Below the pieces are notes generated by a model. That model saw only the letters and a program-made list of their open reading frames with translations. It was not told the origin of the DNA and ran no database searches. The translations under genes were made by a program, and so were the position numbers. Positions 48,101-59,369 of a stretch of 64,000 bases of DNA are shown here, piece by piece. The stretch lies in assembly GCF_000004075.3 (NCBI RefSeq), contig NC_026660.2, forward strand, positions 10,230,001-10,294,000, in the 5' to 3' direction. Source of the DNA: Cucumis sativus. Its lineage: Eukaryota; Streptophyta; Magnoliopsida; Cucurbitales; Cucurbitaceae. Positions within the stretch are counted from its first letter, which is position 1. The number at the start of each line of letters is the position of its first letter.

Positions 48101-50584
48101 GATAGCTCGAATGAATATCTTGTAGTTCTTCAAAATTTTCAACATTACAATATTCTGCCATCTTATTCAAGATTAGTTACCAAGTCCACCTTGATTTTTG
48201 CTGAGGTTTATTATTCACTTGGTCATCTGATTTTAGAAGATTATCACATCTAATAATCAAATAGGAACACAGTCCAAAAGCCTGTTTGAATTTTGGTTGA
48301 AACCCAACAAAAGAATCTTGAACGGGTGGATGGGCATTGCATCCAAAGGAAATTTAGGATTAGTCATCTTTAAATTCTCCCAACATGCGTAATAATTGTC
48401 AAAAGACTCAAGACTGCAAGTTGGGATGGGGGATCATGTGGACCTTGACTTAAATGGTGAGTTTTAACCTATTTAGAAGGTTCTCTTTTATACCTCCTTT
48501 GGTAATCCCGACACTGATGCTACTGACACAGTGATACCTCAAATAGTTTGTGATGATCACATTCCTTATGTAATTGTCTAAAATATTCTCACGTACACCC
48601 CATCCTTAATGGTCTTAAATGAAATGTTTTGCGAGGTTTCAGCTGGCTAACATGGCCTTTCCTAGTGGCAGTGAAGCTAACCACTGCTCTGCCTCCAATA
48701 GATTTTTCAGCCTCCAATAATCCGTGAACCTTAAAACACCTCTTTGCTTAAAACAACCACAAATTTGGGTCCTCTCCTATGTAATATGGCTGTTTCCCGT
48801 AGATTGATTGACCAACAAAGATAGCCTTTTGTGTATCTTCCGACAACCTACATCCTTGCAGCATTTTGGAGCACTATGCTGCAAAGTTTTCTCCAAATTC
48901 CATAATCCAACTCAATTTGCATTTTTCGTCAACTTCTTTCTCAGATGTCAATTTTCTCTTCCAATTATTATGAGCCATGATTCCTAATATGAATAGGGTA
49001 TTTCCCAGTCCAGATAATGTCTTTCTCATGTATGTTGACGTAATAAGAGATTCATGTGCTTCCTGATAAGATCAATAATCTGTCAGTTTCTATAAAGTAT
49101 AAGCACACCAAAACGATTTTGGGAAGTAAATCTTCAATATGTTAGACAAAATTTTAGCAAGGATTTTGTAGATGCCAGCAGTAAGGCTTATATTGTTGAT
49201 ACTTAAGGTTTTGATAGTATTACTGAAAGTATTTTCTAATTAGAGATATAACTTGCAGTTATTTGCTTGAGCTTTTGGGCTGAAGTGCACTATAACTCAA
49301 TATATCCCGAAGGAGGTGAGTTCCCATTATTCATTAGTTTAATAATTGACTGTTTCATTTACTTCTTTGTCAATAGCAATGGAATGCTTAAATTATCGGA
49401 TCCGTCACCTCTTCTTAAGCATATGATAATTAATCTTTCAAATATTAGATGGTCTTCATCAAAACTGGTGGGCTTGATGAGGTCTTAATGCCGTTTCTAT
49501 CCCAACGAATTTGTCTTCCCTAATTGTATGTTATTTGTTCAGCTAGATTTTGTTTTTTGCTCTGATAGCATCTTAAAATAGGTTTCAGTACTATTTTGCC
49601 AATTACATTTTAAAGTAGGTTTCAATATTACTTTGGCCACTTCGGTTCATTTTAGTCTATCATGATTCCACATTTTATTCATCTTAGTCCTCGTAATTAG
49701 ACTCCACATTTATTCATCTTAGTCCTCGTAATTTCAACATGTCCGTTTTGGTATTGTACGTACTTTTAAAAATGGTCATTTTAATCTCTATTTGCAATAT
49801 TTTAACCTTTTATTTTATACACGATAGAAGCCTAGCTATGTTTTACATAATTTTGTAAATTGAGTGTCAGCTAAAATTTCAATAAAAAAAAGAAGTAAAA
49901 ATGAAAAACGAAGAACCAAAATGGCCACTTATTAAAAGTACATGACCACAATGAACAATAGTTGAAACTACATGAACCAAAATGAACGATGTTCAATACC
50001 CCTATTTATGAGGAGGCAGCCCTTCTTCTCCTGAAGTTATTGGGCTATTTAGCCCAAAGTACAAGGGCAAAAATATAGTTAAACCAATATTTTGGAAAGC
50101 TTTCTTGTGTTAATAAACAAACACTTATCCCAATTCAACAAGGAATCCGTCGGCTTGTGATGTAGCCGGCATGATGTAGTGCTTAACCTTTTCCATCACA
50201 TCTTACATATTTATCCAATAAAATTTTCCCAATAATTAAAATGTTGTTCTTATGACTAATGGTGGTTGACAAACTTTTATCGGAAACTAAATGAATTAAT
50301 TTAGCATGAAAAATAGTCTTCATTAATTGTTAGCTTTCTCCTCTTCTCTTCTTTTTTCTCTCCCTAGTATTCGGATAAGGCCAATCTTACAAGTTTTGTA
50401 ATTCTTGCAGGTATTTGTTAACTCTTAAGATTATATCTGTATGGAAATTTGACTCTTTCTCGTGTACGACACTGTTTGTAAAGCCAATAGAACTTTGTGC
50501 ATTATGTGGTTTTCTCCAGATGTACCCATGTTTGAGACGAGGAACAATAGATGGTGGATGCTTCAAAACGAGCATCTGGAATGA
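45198..50584 (+). CDS. OTU-domain deubiquitinase (plant OTU9/OTU10-like)
   Basis: Cysteine protease that removes ubiquitin from proteins. Ten coding exons: 45198-45513, 45615-45775, 46345-46418, 46594-46648, 46895-46969, 47063-47136, 47239-47287, 47505-47589, 49259-49315 and 50520-50584. All introns are GT-AG and the frame stays open, giving 336 aa. The start MITHEQDPDVVRWGL is the conserved N-terminus of this plant subgroup. Residues 1 to about 155 form an acidic, probably flexible regulatory part (SLELTDEYTLDGEMGKRLNQ near its end). The OTU domain follows: VQGDGNCQFRALSDQ (Asp198, Cys201 catalytic), EGYVPMAYTDYLEK, SGEWGDHVTLQAAAD, and SFWAEVHYNSIYP (catalytic His307). The C-terminus FETRNNRWWMLQNEHLE is the subgroup's basic-aromatic tail. 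Intron 8 (1669 nt) and intron 9 (1204 nt) carry transposon debris. Catalytic residues are intact, so the gene is presumed functional. Confidence 0.9.
49070..49205 (-). mobile_element. LINE reverse-transcriptase relic in OTU intron 8
   Basis: Read on the minus strand, 49200 down to about 49140 encodes ISLTAGIYKILAKILSNIL, matching the ISL-x-T-x-x-YKIIAK-x-L block typical of plant LINE reverse transcriptases. A stop codon and frameshifts follow, with a shifted match to the next block (QIIDLI near 49075). The relic is non-functional and antisense to the host gene; more of the element probably extends down to about 48000. Confidence 0.6.
49585..50010. mobile_element. Fold-back (MITE-like) element in OTU intron 9
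   Basis: The left part has TTTGGCCACTTCGG, GGTTCATTTTAGTCT and ACTTTTAAAAATGGTCATTT; the right part has the inverted counterparts CCAAAATGGCCACTTATTAA, AAAGTACATGACC and GAACCAAAATGAAC. A 36-bp block (CCACATTT(T)ATTCATC and the next 16 bases) is tandemly repeated at about 49668 and 49704. No coding capacity. Typical of abundant non-autonomous plant elements. Confidence 0.5.
50040..50057. promoter_or_regulatory. Palindromic site II motif pair in OTU intron 9
   Basis: TTGGGCTATTTAGCCCAA: two perfect 8-base inverted arms around TT, each containing TGGGCT. It resembles the palindrome at 4369-4381. It lies next to the fold-back element and may be part of it. Confidence 0.4.
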
Positions 50585-51149
50585 CGGCACACAGCAATTT
50601 TTCAGATATTACTAATAACAGTCTTCACTAAGTTGTATGGACATTTCTCTCCTAATTGGATCCATAAGAGTGTTATAAGGATGATATCATTGAAAAAAAT
50701 CATAAAGAACATGGTATATCGAAAAGAATAAGGATAATACCATAACTAGCAGTTTTTGCTTGCACCTTGAGACTCTAATGTACTAGTTAGCATTCAAGAC
50801 GAATGTGGCTTCAACATACAGTCGTAGACGAAGATGGAAGAAGTTATGGAACAAGTTCTTGGTAAATTTGCAAGTGTTGTAAGGCCATATAAGGACAGGC
50901 AAGCAATTATATGATTTTGGACGGTTAGGCATCGACCAAAATGGCTCCGCTGCCTATAAATTGAATTCTCTTCCTTTTTTAACAAAGAACATAACAAGTT
51001 TTCTTTCATTCTTTGATTATTAGTTACTTTCCTTTTTCACTTGCAAATATAACGTTCATACTTCTCCATATCTATCATCTTGGCCATATAGAGAGAGATA
51101 CCATTATTTATTTCGATTACATGTCATAAACTGCCATTAATCTAAATCT
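50585..51149. other. Short spacer between the convergent OTU and TCP genes
   Basis: The 3' ends of two convergent genes share this 565-base gap. It must hold both 3' untranslated regions; no other gene is seen. Confidence 0.6.
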
Positions 51150-51710
51150 TCAGTCATCGTCATCCTCGGTTTCTTGCTCAGAGTTTTCTGCCACTTCTTG
51201 AAGTGTAGCAATGTGATGAGCAAAAAGTTCCATATCAAAATCCGAGACCAAATCGAATTCATAGTTTGGCAAAGGTATGCATTCATTAACCATTGGGAAT
51301 GCATAGTTGTTTCCACCAAGGGTTTCTTCTTCAAAATAACTTGTAGTAGTAGAATTAGTGTTTGATGAAGATGGATCACAAGGCTTGCTGCAGCCAGGCA
51401 AATCTAGAGTAGCAGAAGCAATATTTTTACCAGTTAAGGCAATAATGGATGGTTCAGCCTTCTTCAACAGCCACTCTACCGTCTGACCATCTGTTTTGTT
51501 TCCGAGCTCACGAGTTAGCTGAAACACACGAGCAGCACACAATGGTGGAAGGCGGATACGTCGATCCCGCCCATGAACCTTGGCATGGCGATCTTTTGGA
51601 GCTTTGGAAGGGATGAGCTTAGACTCTGAGGCAATTGGTGAATTGGGTTTTGGTGCATTCCTTGGAGAGTTAGATGTAGGCCTTTTTACTCTCATGTGTT
51701 TTGAACCCAT
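51150..51710 (-). CDS. Class I (PCF-type) TCP transcription factor, short form
   Basis: Nuclear DNA-binding protein; class I TCPs bind GTGGGNCC and site II (TGGGCY) motifs and generally promote growth and housekeeping expression. Single exon, 186 aa, ATG at 51710-51708. The TCP domain spans about residues 37-95: [20 protein letters not shown] is the basic region with the class I spacing, and [12 protein letters not shown] plus [14 protein letters not shown] form the helix-loop-helix. Cys58 in [10 protein letters not shown] is the class I cysteine known to make DNA binding redox-sensitive. The N-terminus is basic with Ser/Pro; the C-terminus is acidic (EQETEDDDD) and could activate transcription. 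Short for the class, closest in size to TCP11/TCP16-type members. The domain carries less common residues (HAKVHGRD where most members have HTKVDGRG/HKKVNGRG), so the subgroup is uncertain. Confidence 0.92.
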   Translation of the reverse strand: MGSKHMRVKRPTSNSPRNAPKPNSPIASESKLIPSKAPKDRHAKVHGRDRRIRLPPLCAARVFQLTRELGNKTDGQTVEWLLKKAEPSIIALTGKNIASATLDLPGCSKPCDPSSSNTNSTTTSYFEEETLGGNNYAFPMVNECIPLPNYEFDLVSDFDMELFAHHIATLQEVAENSEQETEDDDD

Positions 51711-51763
51711 GATTCCTTTTAGAGAAGTATTCCAAATACATTATGATCAAATCAACTGTCCTT

Positions 51764-51772
51764 TTAGGGTTT
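51764..51772 (-). promoter_or_regulatory. Telo-box in the TCP leader or promoter
   Basis: AAACCCTAA on the minus strand, about 55 bases upstream of the TCP ATG and next to the TATA box. Telo-boxes are common in promoters of growth-linked genes and act together with site II motifs. Confidence 0.5.
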
Positions 51773-51779
51773 ATATATA
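51770..51779 (-). promoter_or_regulatory. TATA box of the TCP gene
   Basis: Reads TATATATAAA on the minus strand about 60 bases upstream of the ATG, overlapping the telo-box by three bases. The leader must be short. Confidence 0.45.
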
Positions 51780-51805
51780 AATCGGCATATGCGTGTGTGT
51801 GAGCG

Positions 51806-51811
51806 CACGTG
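51806..51811. promoter_or_regulatory. G-box (CACGTG)
   Basis: A perfect G-box in the GCGCACGTGCTAGC context, about 100 bases upstream of the TCP ATG. It is a possible site for bZIP or bHLH (for example light-signalling) factors; motif only. Confidence 0.35.
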
Positions 51812-53965
51812 CTAGCGATAATCAAAAGATTTATAATTGTTTTATGTTAATGCATTTCTTAAAAAATCCGAGTTTTTTTGTACAAATTCTTGGCCATACA
51901 TTTTCTAGAATTTTGATTTTGGAGTAATGTAGTATGAAAAACTTAAATGCTTCTTGGTTTGGGTAAAGCTAATGTTAATGCAATTCATATATGTATAATA
52001 AAGCACAATTTTTTTCCTAGGATATATAGTGATGGATTGAAAGTGTAATTGATGATAATACAAATTGAAACGATAGAAAATGGAATTAAGGGAATTGATT
52101 TGGTTGAGAGTCCTTTGTTAGGCAGGTTGGTGATAGTAATTTTGTTACCAAAAAAGGGAGTGGAAGAAATGGAATGTATGAGTTGTTCTTTGAAGGATCT
52201 TACTTGGCTGCAATTTACTCTCCAAATATGAAATCACTTACATGAAGTGTCAATTAGGGTTGCTTCCACTTCAAAACAAACTATTTTAATTTGGTATTTG
52301 TTTCTTTATATGGCAACATTAGTTTGGATTTTTCTAATTGGTTTAAAATATTTTGAGCGCCAAGTTACAAACTCATAATACTAACTTAATAGAAGGTAAC
52401 GTTTAAGATTGCTATTCATTTATGTTTCAAAATTCAAATCTTCACCGCCTCATATTTGTTATAGTAAAGACATCGTTTAATTTTGGATACTAATTTTCAA
52501 ATATTTTTTAAAGAAAAAAGGATAAACAATAAAAAAAAAAAGTTCAAAAAGTAAGTTTAAATTTTATACAAAATGGTTATTAAAAAACCTTACAAATCTC
52601 ATTTGGTAAACAAAGACTAAATGTAACATCAGCTCATAATTCAAAATATGGAATCAACGCGGATAACTTCGATATTCTTCGATCTTTAAACATATTTTGT
52701 CCTCAAGCACATGCTTCCAAAAGAATTTTAGAAGGTTGCATCTAATATAAAATTAGTTCCTTTAGCACAAATATGTTTAACTTTACAATTGCTATTATTA
52801 AGCTATCAAAAAAGAATGTGCAACTTGTTCGATAACAATTTTAATGTTCATTTAAGCATGTTTTCATATTTTTTAGATCTCTTTAAGGTAAATACGATAT
52901 CGGTCCATTCATGCATTTCTTTTAAATTAGAGCTAACATAAAAATAAGCAAAAAGAAAAGAAATAAAACCAAAAGTGTGATAAGTTCCAAAAACGAGAAT
53001 TTGATGGTCGAGGTGGCTCAAGAAATTCATATTTCTAGTAAGATATATGAACAAAAAGATGAATGAATTTGTCAAAAAACTATTTCAATCTTGAGACCTA
53101 AAAAGGAATTGATTTCATTCCATATTTGAATTTGAAAAAATTATGCTTAGCTCCTTTCATGAAACATCAATATTGCAAGCACTGGTGTGATCCTGTTTGT
53201 TAGTCAATCCACTGGTTGAAATGATAAGATATCACTGTTCAAACTTAATTTTTTTTTATTTATTTATTTCATTCCATCATCTTCCATTCATTTATTTGAT
53301 TAAAAACAAATAATGAGAAAATTACTTTTCAGTTTTTAATTTAATTATTTTTAAGTTTTAAAATCTACCATTCTAATCTTCAAATTTTGAAAACAAATTT
53401 ACAAGATTGTTGAGTAATTTATTATTTATTATTTTAAACGTTGATAACATTTAACAAATTGTAAATGAACGTTTGGAACACTGAGTTGATTATTTTAGTC
53501 TTTGGATTATAATAATTTTTGTTTGTGTTAATTGAAAAAAAATAGTAAACATCATAACTAATAATAAGAAATAATAAATGTAAAACAATAAAAACGGTAG
53601 TAGATAAAAAAACATAGTAATAAATGGAGGCTTTAAATTAAGAGACATTTTTAAAAATAAAATAAATTAAAATATTTACAAGTTATAGCAAATTTTTGAA
53701 TTCTATCACGGCATATGAATGAGTTATAAATATTTTGTAAAATCTACCATTTTTAAAATTCTCTTTAAATAAAATAAAAATAATTAAGTTGATAGAAATT
53801 TTAGAAATTAAAGTTAAATATATAACAACATTTTTTAAAAATTGTAAATATAGTAAAATTTATAACCGATATACTTCCAAAACACTATTCACTTCAATCG
53901 AGAAGTTGAATAGTGTAGTTACAGACAAATAAAATTGAAAGACCTAATGGGTCAGGCAAATATAT
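51812..53965. other. Intergenic region between TCP and Cpn60 alpha
   Basis: AT-rich with no gene. The short open frame at 52049-52231 is unrecognisable. A CTATCA/TGATAG-type remnant lies around 53660-53760. Confidence 0.5.
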
Positions 53966-54174
53966 TGGGCTGAAATAGAATTTTTGGGAAATCGAACCGA
54001 AAGCCCAATAGGGCCTATATTATGTTGAGCCGAAATGAATTTGAAGGAAAGAAATCGAAAGCCCATTAGGGCCAAAATGGGACTAGAAAGCGCACGTTAG
54101 CATGAAGAAAGAACTGAAAGGTTAAAGAGCGCCATCGCGAAACATTTAGTTTTGTTGAAATCGGCATTTGGGCC
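53966..54174 (+). promoter_or_regulatory. Site II cluster in the Cpn60 alpha promoter
   Basis: TGGGCT 53966-53971, AGCCCA 54002-54007, GGGCC 54011-54015, AGCCCA 54060-54065 and TGGGCC 54169-54174: five motifs in about 210 bases. Two of them lie in near-identical contexts (CGAAAGCCCAATAGGGCC / CGAAAGCCCATTAGGGCC), so the cluster grew partly by local duplication. Site II motifs are targets of class I TCP factors in plant housekeeping promoters. Confidence 0.6.
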
Positions 54175-54283
54175 GTAAGAATGATGAACCAATAAAACAC
54201 AAAACAAACAAATCCCTGGAATAGCCTCAACGGTTCTGGAAGAAGAAGAATCTTCTGGAACCTCCAATCCCACAATAAAAATC

Positions 54284-54292
54284 AAACCCTAA
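54284..54292 (+). promoter_or_regulatory. Telo-box in the Cpn60 alpha promoter or leader
   Basis: AAACCCTAA, 107 bases before the ATG and downstream of the site II cluster: the usual site II plus telo-box order of plant growth-linked genes. Confidence 0.55.
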
Positions 54293-54398
54293 ACTCTTAC
54301 ATTCAGCTCTTTGCTTACCTTATCCCAACAAACCCACCAACGCTCTACCGGAGCTTAAACCCCTCTGACCTCCCACTTCCGACCTCTCTTGCCTCAAC

Positions 54399-57328
54399 AT
54401 GGCTTCTGCTAATGCTCTTTCTTCCGCTTCTATTCTATGTTCTTCTCACAAGGTACTTCGCTCATAACCCCTTCATTTCTTCCTTGTATTTTTCCTAATT
54501 CATCTTTCGAAATGATGACTTCTAGATTCTAGTAGGTGGGACTGTATATTAGGTAGAGGTTTTCTCGAGTTTCTTATCATAGTTGCGCTGAGAGCGGCTG
54601 AGAATACCAATGTATCATTTCCAGTAGTTTACGTTGCGTTTTTCTAACGTTGCAGAGCTTGAGAAAGGTAAATCAAACGCAGAACAATAGAGTAAATTAC
54701 AGACAGGCTGGTAGTAGATTTGTTGTGAGAGCCTCTGCAAAGGAGATAGCATTCGACCAGAGTTCTAGAACTGCGCTTCAGTCTGGGATTGATAAGCTTG
54801 CTAATGCAGTTGGTTTGACTCTTGGACCTAGGGGTAACTTTCTGTTCATATTTATTTATTGATGAATTGGTTAGTATTGGATGTTGTTTTATAGACTCAT
54901 GTTATGGGTTATGTTGAGAAATTTGGGTTCTTCACATAATTCTCAACCTTGTTGTGATATTTGTATTTGAAGGGAGGAATGTGGTGTTGGATGAGTTTGG
55001 TAGTCCCAAAGTGGTTAACGATGGTGTGACAATTGCTCGGGCAATTGAGTTACCTGATCCCATGGAAAATGCTGGTGCAGCTCTAATTAGAGAGGTTGGT
55101 TTTTTATACTTTGATATGAAACATAACTTTTGCATCTATCGGTTATTGAAGTCTTATTAGCTCTGACATTGCGTTGACAAGTATTCTATATGTCATGAAG
55201 GTCGCAAGTAAAACTAATGATTCTGCTGGTGATGGGACGACAACTGCCTCGGTCCTCGCTAGGGAAATTATCAAACTAGGCCTTCTCAATGTTACATCTG
55301 GAGCAAATCCAGTATCATTGAAGAGAGGAATTGACAAGACCGTTCAAGGATTGATTGAAGAGCTTGAGAAGAAGGCCAGGGCTATAGAAGGAGAGGATGA
55401 TATCAAAGGTACTGATTGCTTTCCATATCCCGAGTTGCTTTAATTTGGAACATTTTTGCTCACCGATATGTTTTTTCGACCATTGTTGATTCATGTTTTG
55501 TTTTTATTTTGTGCAGCTGTTGCTTCTATTTCAGCTGGAAATGACGAGCTTATAGGGTTGATGATTGCCGATGCCATTGGGAAAGTGGGACCTGATGGTG
55601 TCTTATCCATTGAGTCATCCTCTTCCTTTGAGACCACTGTCGACGTTGAAGAAGGGATGGCGGTGTGTACTGTTGTCTCTTTACTATAATATCTTTCTTA
55701 GTCTAAATCCAAGTCATTTCAACGTGCTTTGACTAGACATTATTATCTTCAATTTTTTTCTATATTGCAGATTGACAGAGGCTATATTTCTCCTCAGTTT
55801 GTCACAAACCCTGAAAAGTTAATTGCTGAATTGGAGAATGCACGCGTGTTGATTACAGATCAGAAAATTTCAGCTATAAAGGATATAATCCCTATATTGG
55901 AAAAAACCACACAATTGAGAGCTCCTTTGCTTATCATTGCAGAGGATGTTACTGGTGAGGCTTTGGCTACTCTTGTCGTAAACAAGTTGCGGGGTATTCT
56001 AAATGTTGCTGCCATTAAAGCTCCAAGCTTTGGGGAAAGGAGGAAGGCCATGCTACAAGACATTGCCATTTTGACAGGTACTCAAGTTATTTTGGGTATT
56101 TACATGCTTAGGTTTTTTAAATACTCGTTTAGTGCAGAATTGGACCTTTTTATTCGACTTTGTATACATGGATTCTCTGTCTCATCCAACTATGTTTAGT
56201 CTATTATTTAATGAGTGGTTCACGAGGGGCAGTCGTTTTTATTAATCCTATCTGTTTATATGTGGATGTGAGGAGGACGGCTAACATTTGCTTTGTTATG
56301 CTATTGTTTAGGTGCTGAGTTCCAAGCCAATGACCTTGGATTGCTTGTAGAAAACACCACAATTGAACAGCTGGGTTTGGCCCGTAAAGTGACCATCTCC
56401 AAGGACACTACCACCATCATTGCCGATGCTGCTTCAAAAGACGAGCTACAAGCAAGGATTGGACAGCTAAAAAAGGAATTGGCCGAGACAGATTCTGTTT
56501 ATGACACCGAGAAACTGGCTGAAAGAATTGCCAAATTATCTGGTGGTGTTGCCGTCATTAAGGTAGGAGCTGCCACGGAGACCGAACTTGAGGACAGGAA
56601 GCTCCGTATTGAAGATGCAAAGAATGCAACTTTCGCTGCCATAGAGGAAGGGATAGTCCCTGGTGGTGGTGCTGCTCTGGTCCATCTCTCAACTCTAGTT
56701 CCTGCAATCAAGGATAAGCTTGAAGATGCAGAAGAGAAGCTAGGTGCCGATATTATCCAAAAGGTAACCAACTCAATCCTATTGAGCTGTTTCTTCGGTC
56801 TCTTAATGGAGATTACTGGTCGTGTTGCATTGTCCTTGGGAAAATGGTATCAAAGTCATAGTCAAATTCTCTGCAATGTTATTTTCTGCTCAATTTATAT
56901 TTGATTTGATTACCAATTGTTGTTGGGGGTCTTCTTCTACATATTTCAGTAAGTGGGGAATCTGATATTAAAGTTGTCTTCATCTTTTGTGATTTAACGA
57001 AGGCACTAGAGTTTATTGTTAAGTTATATCCTTTTGTATGCAGGCATTGGTAGCACCAGCATCCTTAATTGCCCAGAATGCTGGAATTGAAGGGGAAGTA
57101 GTAGTGGAGAAGATCAAGTCGAGTGACTGGGAAATCGGTTACAATGCAATGACAGACAAGTACGAGAATCTAGTGGAGGCCGGTGTTATTGACCCAGCCA
57201 AGGTCACCAGATGTGCCTTACAGAATGCTGCTTCGGTTGCTGGAATGGTCTTAACCACACAGGCCATTGTAGTTGAAAAGCCCAAACCCAAGGCACCCGT
57301 CGCTGCTCCACAAGGCCTTACCGTTTAA
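54399..57328 (+). CDS. CPN60A: Chloroplast chaperonin-60 alpha (RuBisCO large-subunit-binding protein alpha)
   Basis: Subunit of the stromal Cpn60 double ring that folds Rubisco large subunit and other plastid proteins with ATP, together with beta subunits. Eight coding exons: 54399-54452, 54656-54833, 54973-55094, 55201-55408, 55517-55662, 55771-56077, 56312-56763 and 57044-57328. All introns are GT-AG and the joined frame gives 583 aa. Residues 1 to about 44 are a Ser/Asn/Arg-rich plastid transit peptide ending near RFVVRA. Then come [16 protein letters not shown] and the nucleotide site GDGTTTA (128-134), the apical part ([24 protein letters not shown]) and the chaperonin-60 signature [12 protein letters not shown] (447-458). 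The C-terminal stretch [17 protein letters not shown] and tail KPKPKAP...GLTV are of the alpha type, not beta. Intact; one of the surest calls here. Confidence 0.96.
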
Positions 57329-59369
57329 TTTCTGAGAATTCTCATTTTTCTTTTGGTAGGACGTAAGATAATCATCAACACTAGCTTTTGGCGGCAAGGT
57401 GCACATTCAATCGGAAACAGCGAGACAATAAGAAAGATGATGACATCACTCTGTTTATGTGAATGTGCTTTTTTGTAAGGCTTTCTAAACTTTCGTTAGA
57501 TATTGTAAGATTACCGAATCAATTGGATTAAACTTTTACGAGTTTTCATTGAAAAGAAATAATTTTGATGAGTTTCCCTCTACTTCAAGGTTGTTGTTAC
57601 TTGTTTTTTTGCTTTTTGGTATAAACAAATAGATATCAATCAAGGGTGGTCTGATTACCCTTATGGAGAAGGTTTGACTAAAATAGATGGCTGAATGTCA
57701 AAAATAGACAAAGTTTGAAGTAAAGGTAAAGGCTGTATATTTGTATAGAATGGGCTAGGTTCCTTTTTTTTTTTTTTTTTTAATTTTGAAGAGCATTGTA
57801 AGGTAGCGATCACATCAGATTGAACGGTTGGTTTTCAAATAAAAAGTTAATGCGTTGTGTAGTTCCATTAAATAGCTTTCTTTATAAGAAATATTAGAAT
57901 TTTTCGGTGGTGAATTCCGCAATCATGGTATTCTCAAATCCGATTCTCCCGCAAAGAGAGGAATTACTTTTGGTCTATTTTACTCCCTTCTTTCATCTTG
58001 CATGTCTCTGCACCCTCTACTATATTCACAATATTAATAGTAATGATAAAATATCTACAAAACTGCAAAAACTATTTCTTACAATATTTAATGAGGAGTT
58101 ATGGATGAATGAACAAATATTTTCCATTGAAGGAATCGTGAGAATACGCGTTTCCGTTTCACTGTGTTTCTCTTCCCCTCTCTCCCACTTTTGGCGGAAA
58201 GTTTCAAATCCCAATTTGTTCCTAAACCCTTTTTTAATTATTATTAATTATTAACTTTAAAATTCCAAATACGATTAATTTTAAAATAATAATCAATAAA
58301 TAAATTATGGAATATAAAAAGGCATTATTTGTTTAATAGAAAAAAAAAAAAGAGGAAATAGAAGTAAAAAAAGTCGTGAAAGGCAGGTAGCTAATCACAA
58401 CAACCACCTTTTTATTTTAGGCACCTCATTCTAATTTCTTTCCCACGTTTCATTCAAACTAATACTATAAACTAAAACATTATTATTATACATTAAATTA
58501 GTTTTAAGATATAATTATCAACCTAACCAATTTTTCCTAACCATTTCAAAATTACTACTCATTAAATTAGACTCTAGATTTAATGAAGTATTGGATTTTC
58601 TGTCCTTAGTTAAAATTTTAAGGGTTAGATTTGTAATATCTATCTATGTTTGTTCACATCATAATTAAAATTATAGACTGAGCTCGTCAAAATTGTTGAT
58701 CAACGATCCAAGATATAGGTAGGTGGAATATCCGAAATCTTTGAAGTTTTCTAAAAAGTAAAATATAAAATATGAATGTCACATCTAATATAATATAAAT
58801 GTAGAATTTATTCGAAAAATTAACCTAAAATGTAAACAATGAGAACGGCTGTGGATGAAAGAAGGCATAGTCTGTAAAGCCAAAGTATTAGTAGTGGAAG
58901 ATTGAGATGTCAAGATTATTCCTCTTTCCCCAAGACACAGAATAATCAATTAAATTTTAACTTATTATATACAGCAACCATTTATATAAATACTAATTGT
59001 TGACTTTTCAATGATTATTGATTTTTTAGAAACACCATTTTTCATTTAACAATTAAATTAGAGCAACAACTTGGAAGTTTTTTTCGATTAATTACCTCTC
59101 TTTTTGAAATGTATTTAGAACATAGATTTCAATTTTGAGGGGGAGGGTGGAGGGTTTGTGTTTCAATTATAATTACTCTTTCAAATCCTTTTTTATTATA
59201 TTGTTTATGATTTTCTCTATTTGTTAAAACATTTAATGTTGGAGAATGTAAACTTTTCCAGCTTAACTTTAATCTAAACTTCTACGAGTGTATCGATTTA
59301 GACCTTAAATTTATGTAAGTGTTTTAATTTAAATTCTTAATCGTGTTTTAACGTACTAATGAAAGTGTT

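Noticed and set aside
54066-54285. Minus-strand open frames upstream of Cpn60 alpha
   Set aside because: They lie over the promoter and leader with site II motifs; no family likeness.
54399-57328. Chaperonin-60 beta subunit
   Set aside because: The N-terminus [13 protein letters not shown], the [17 protein letters not shown] stretch and the KPKPKAP tail match the alpha subunit as remembered, not beta.
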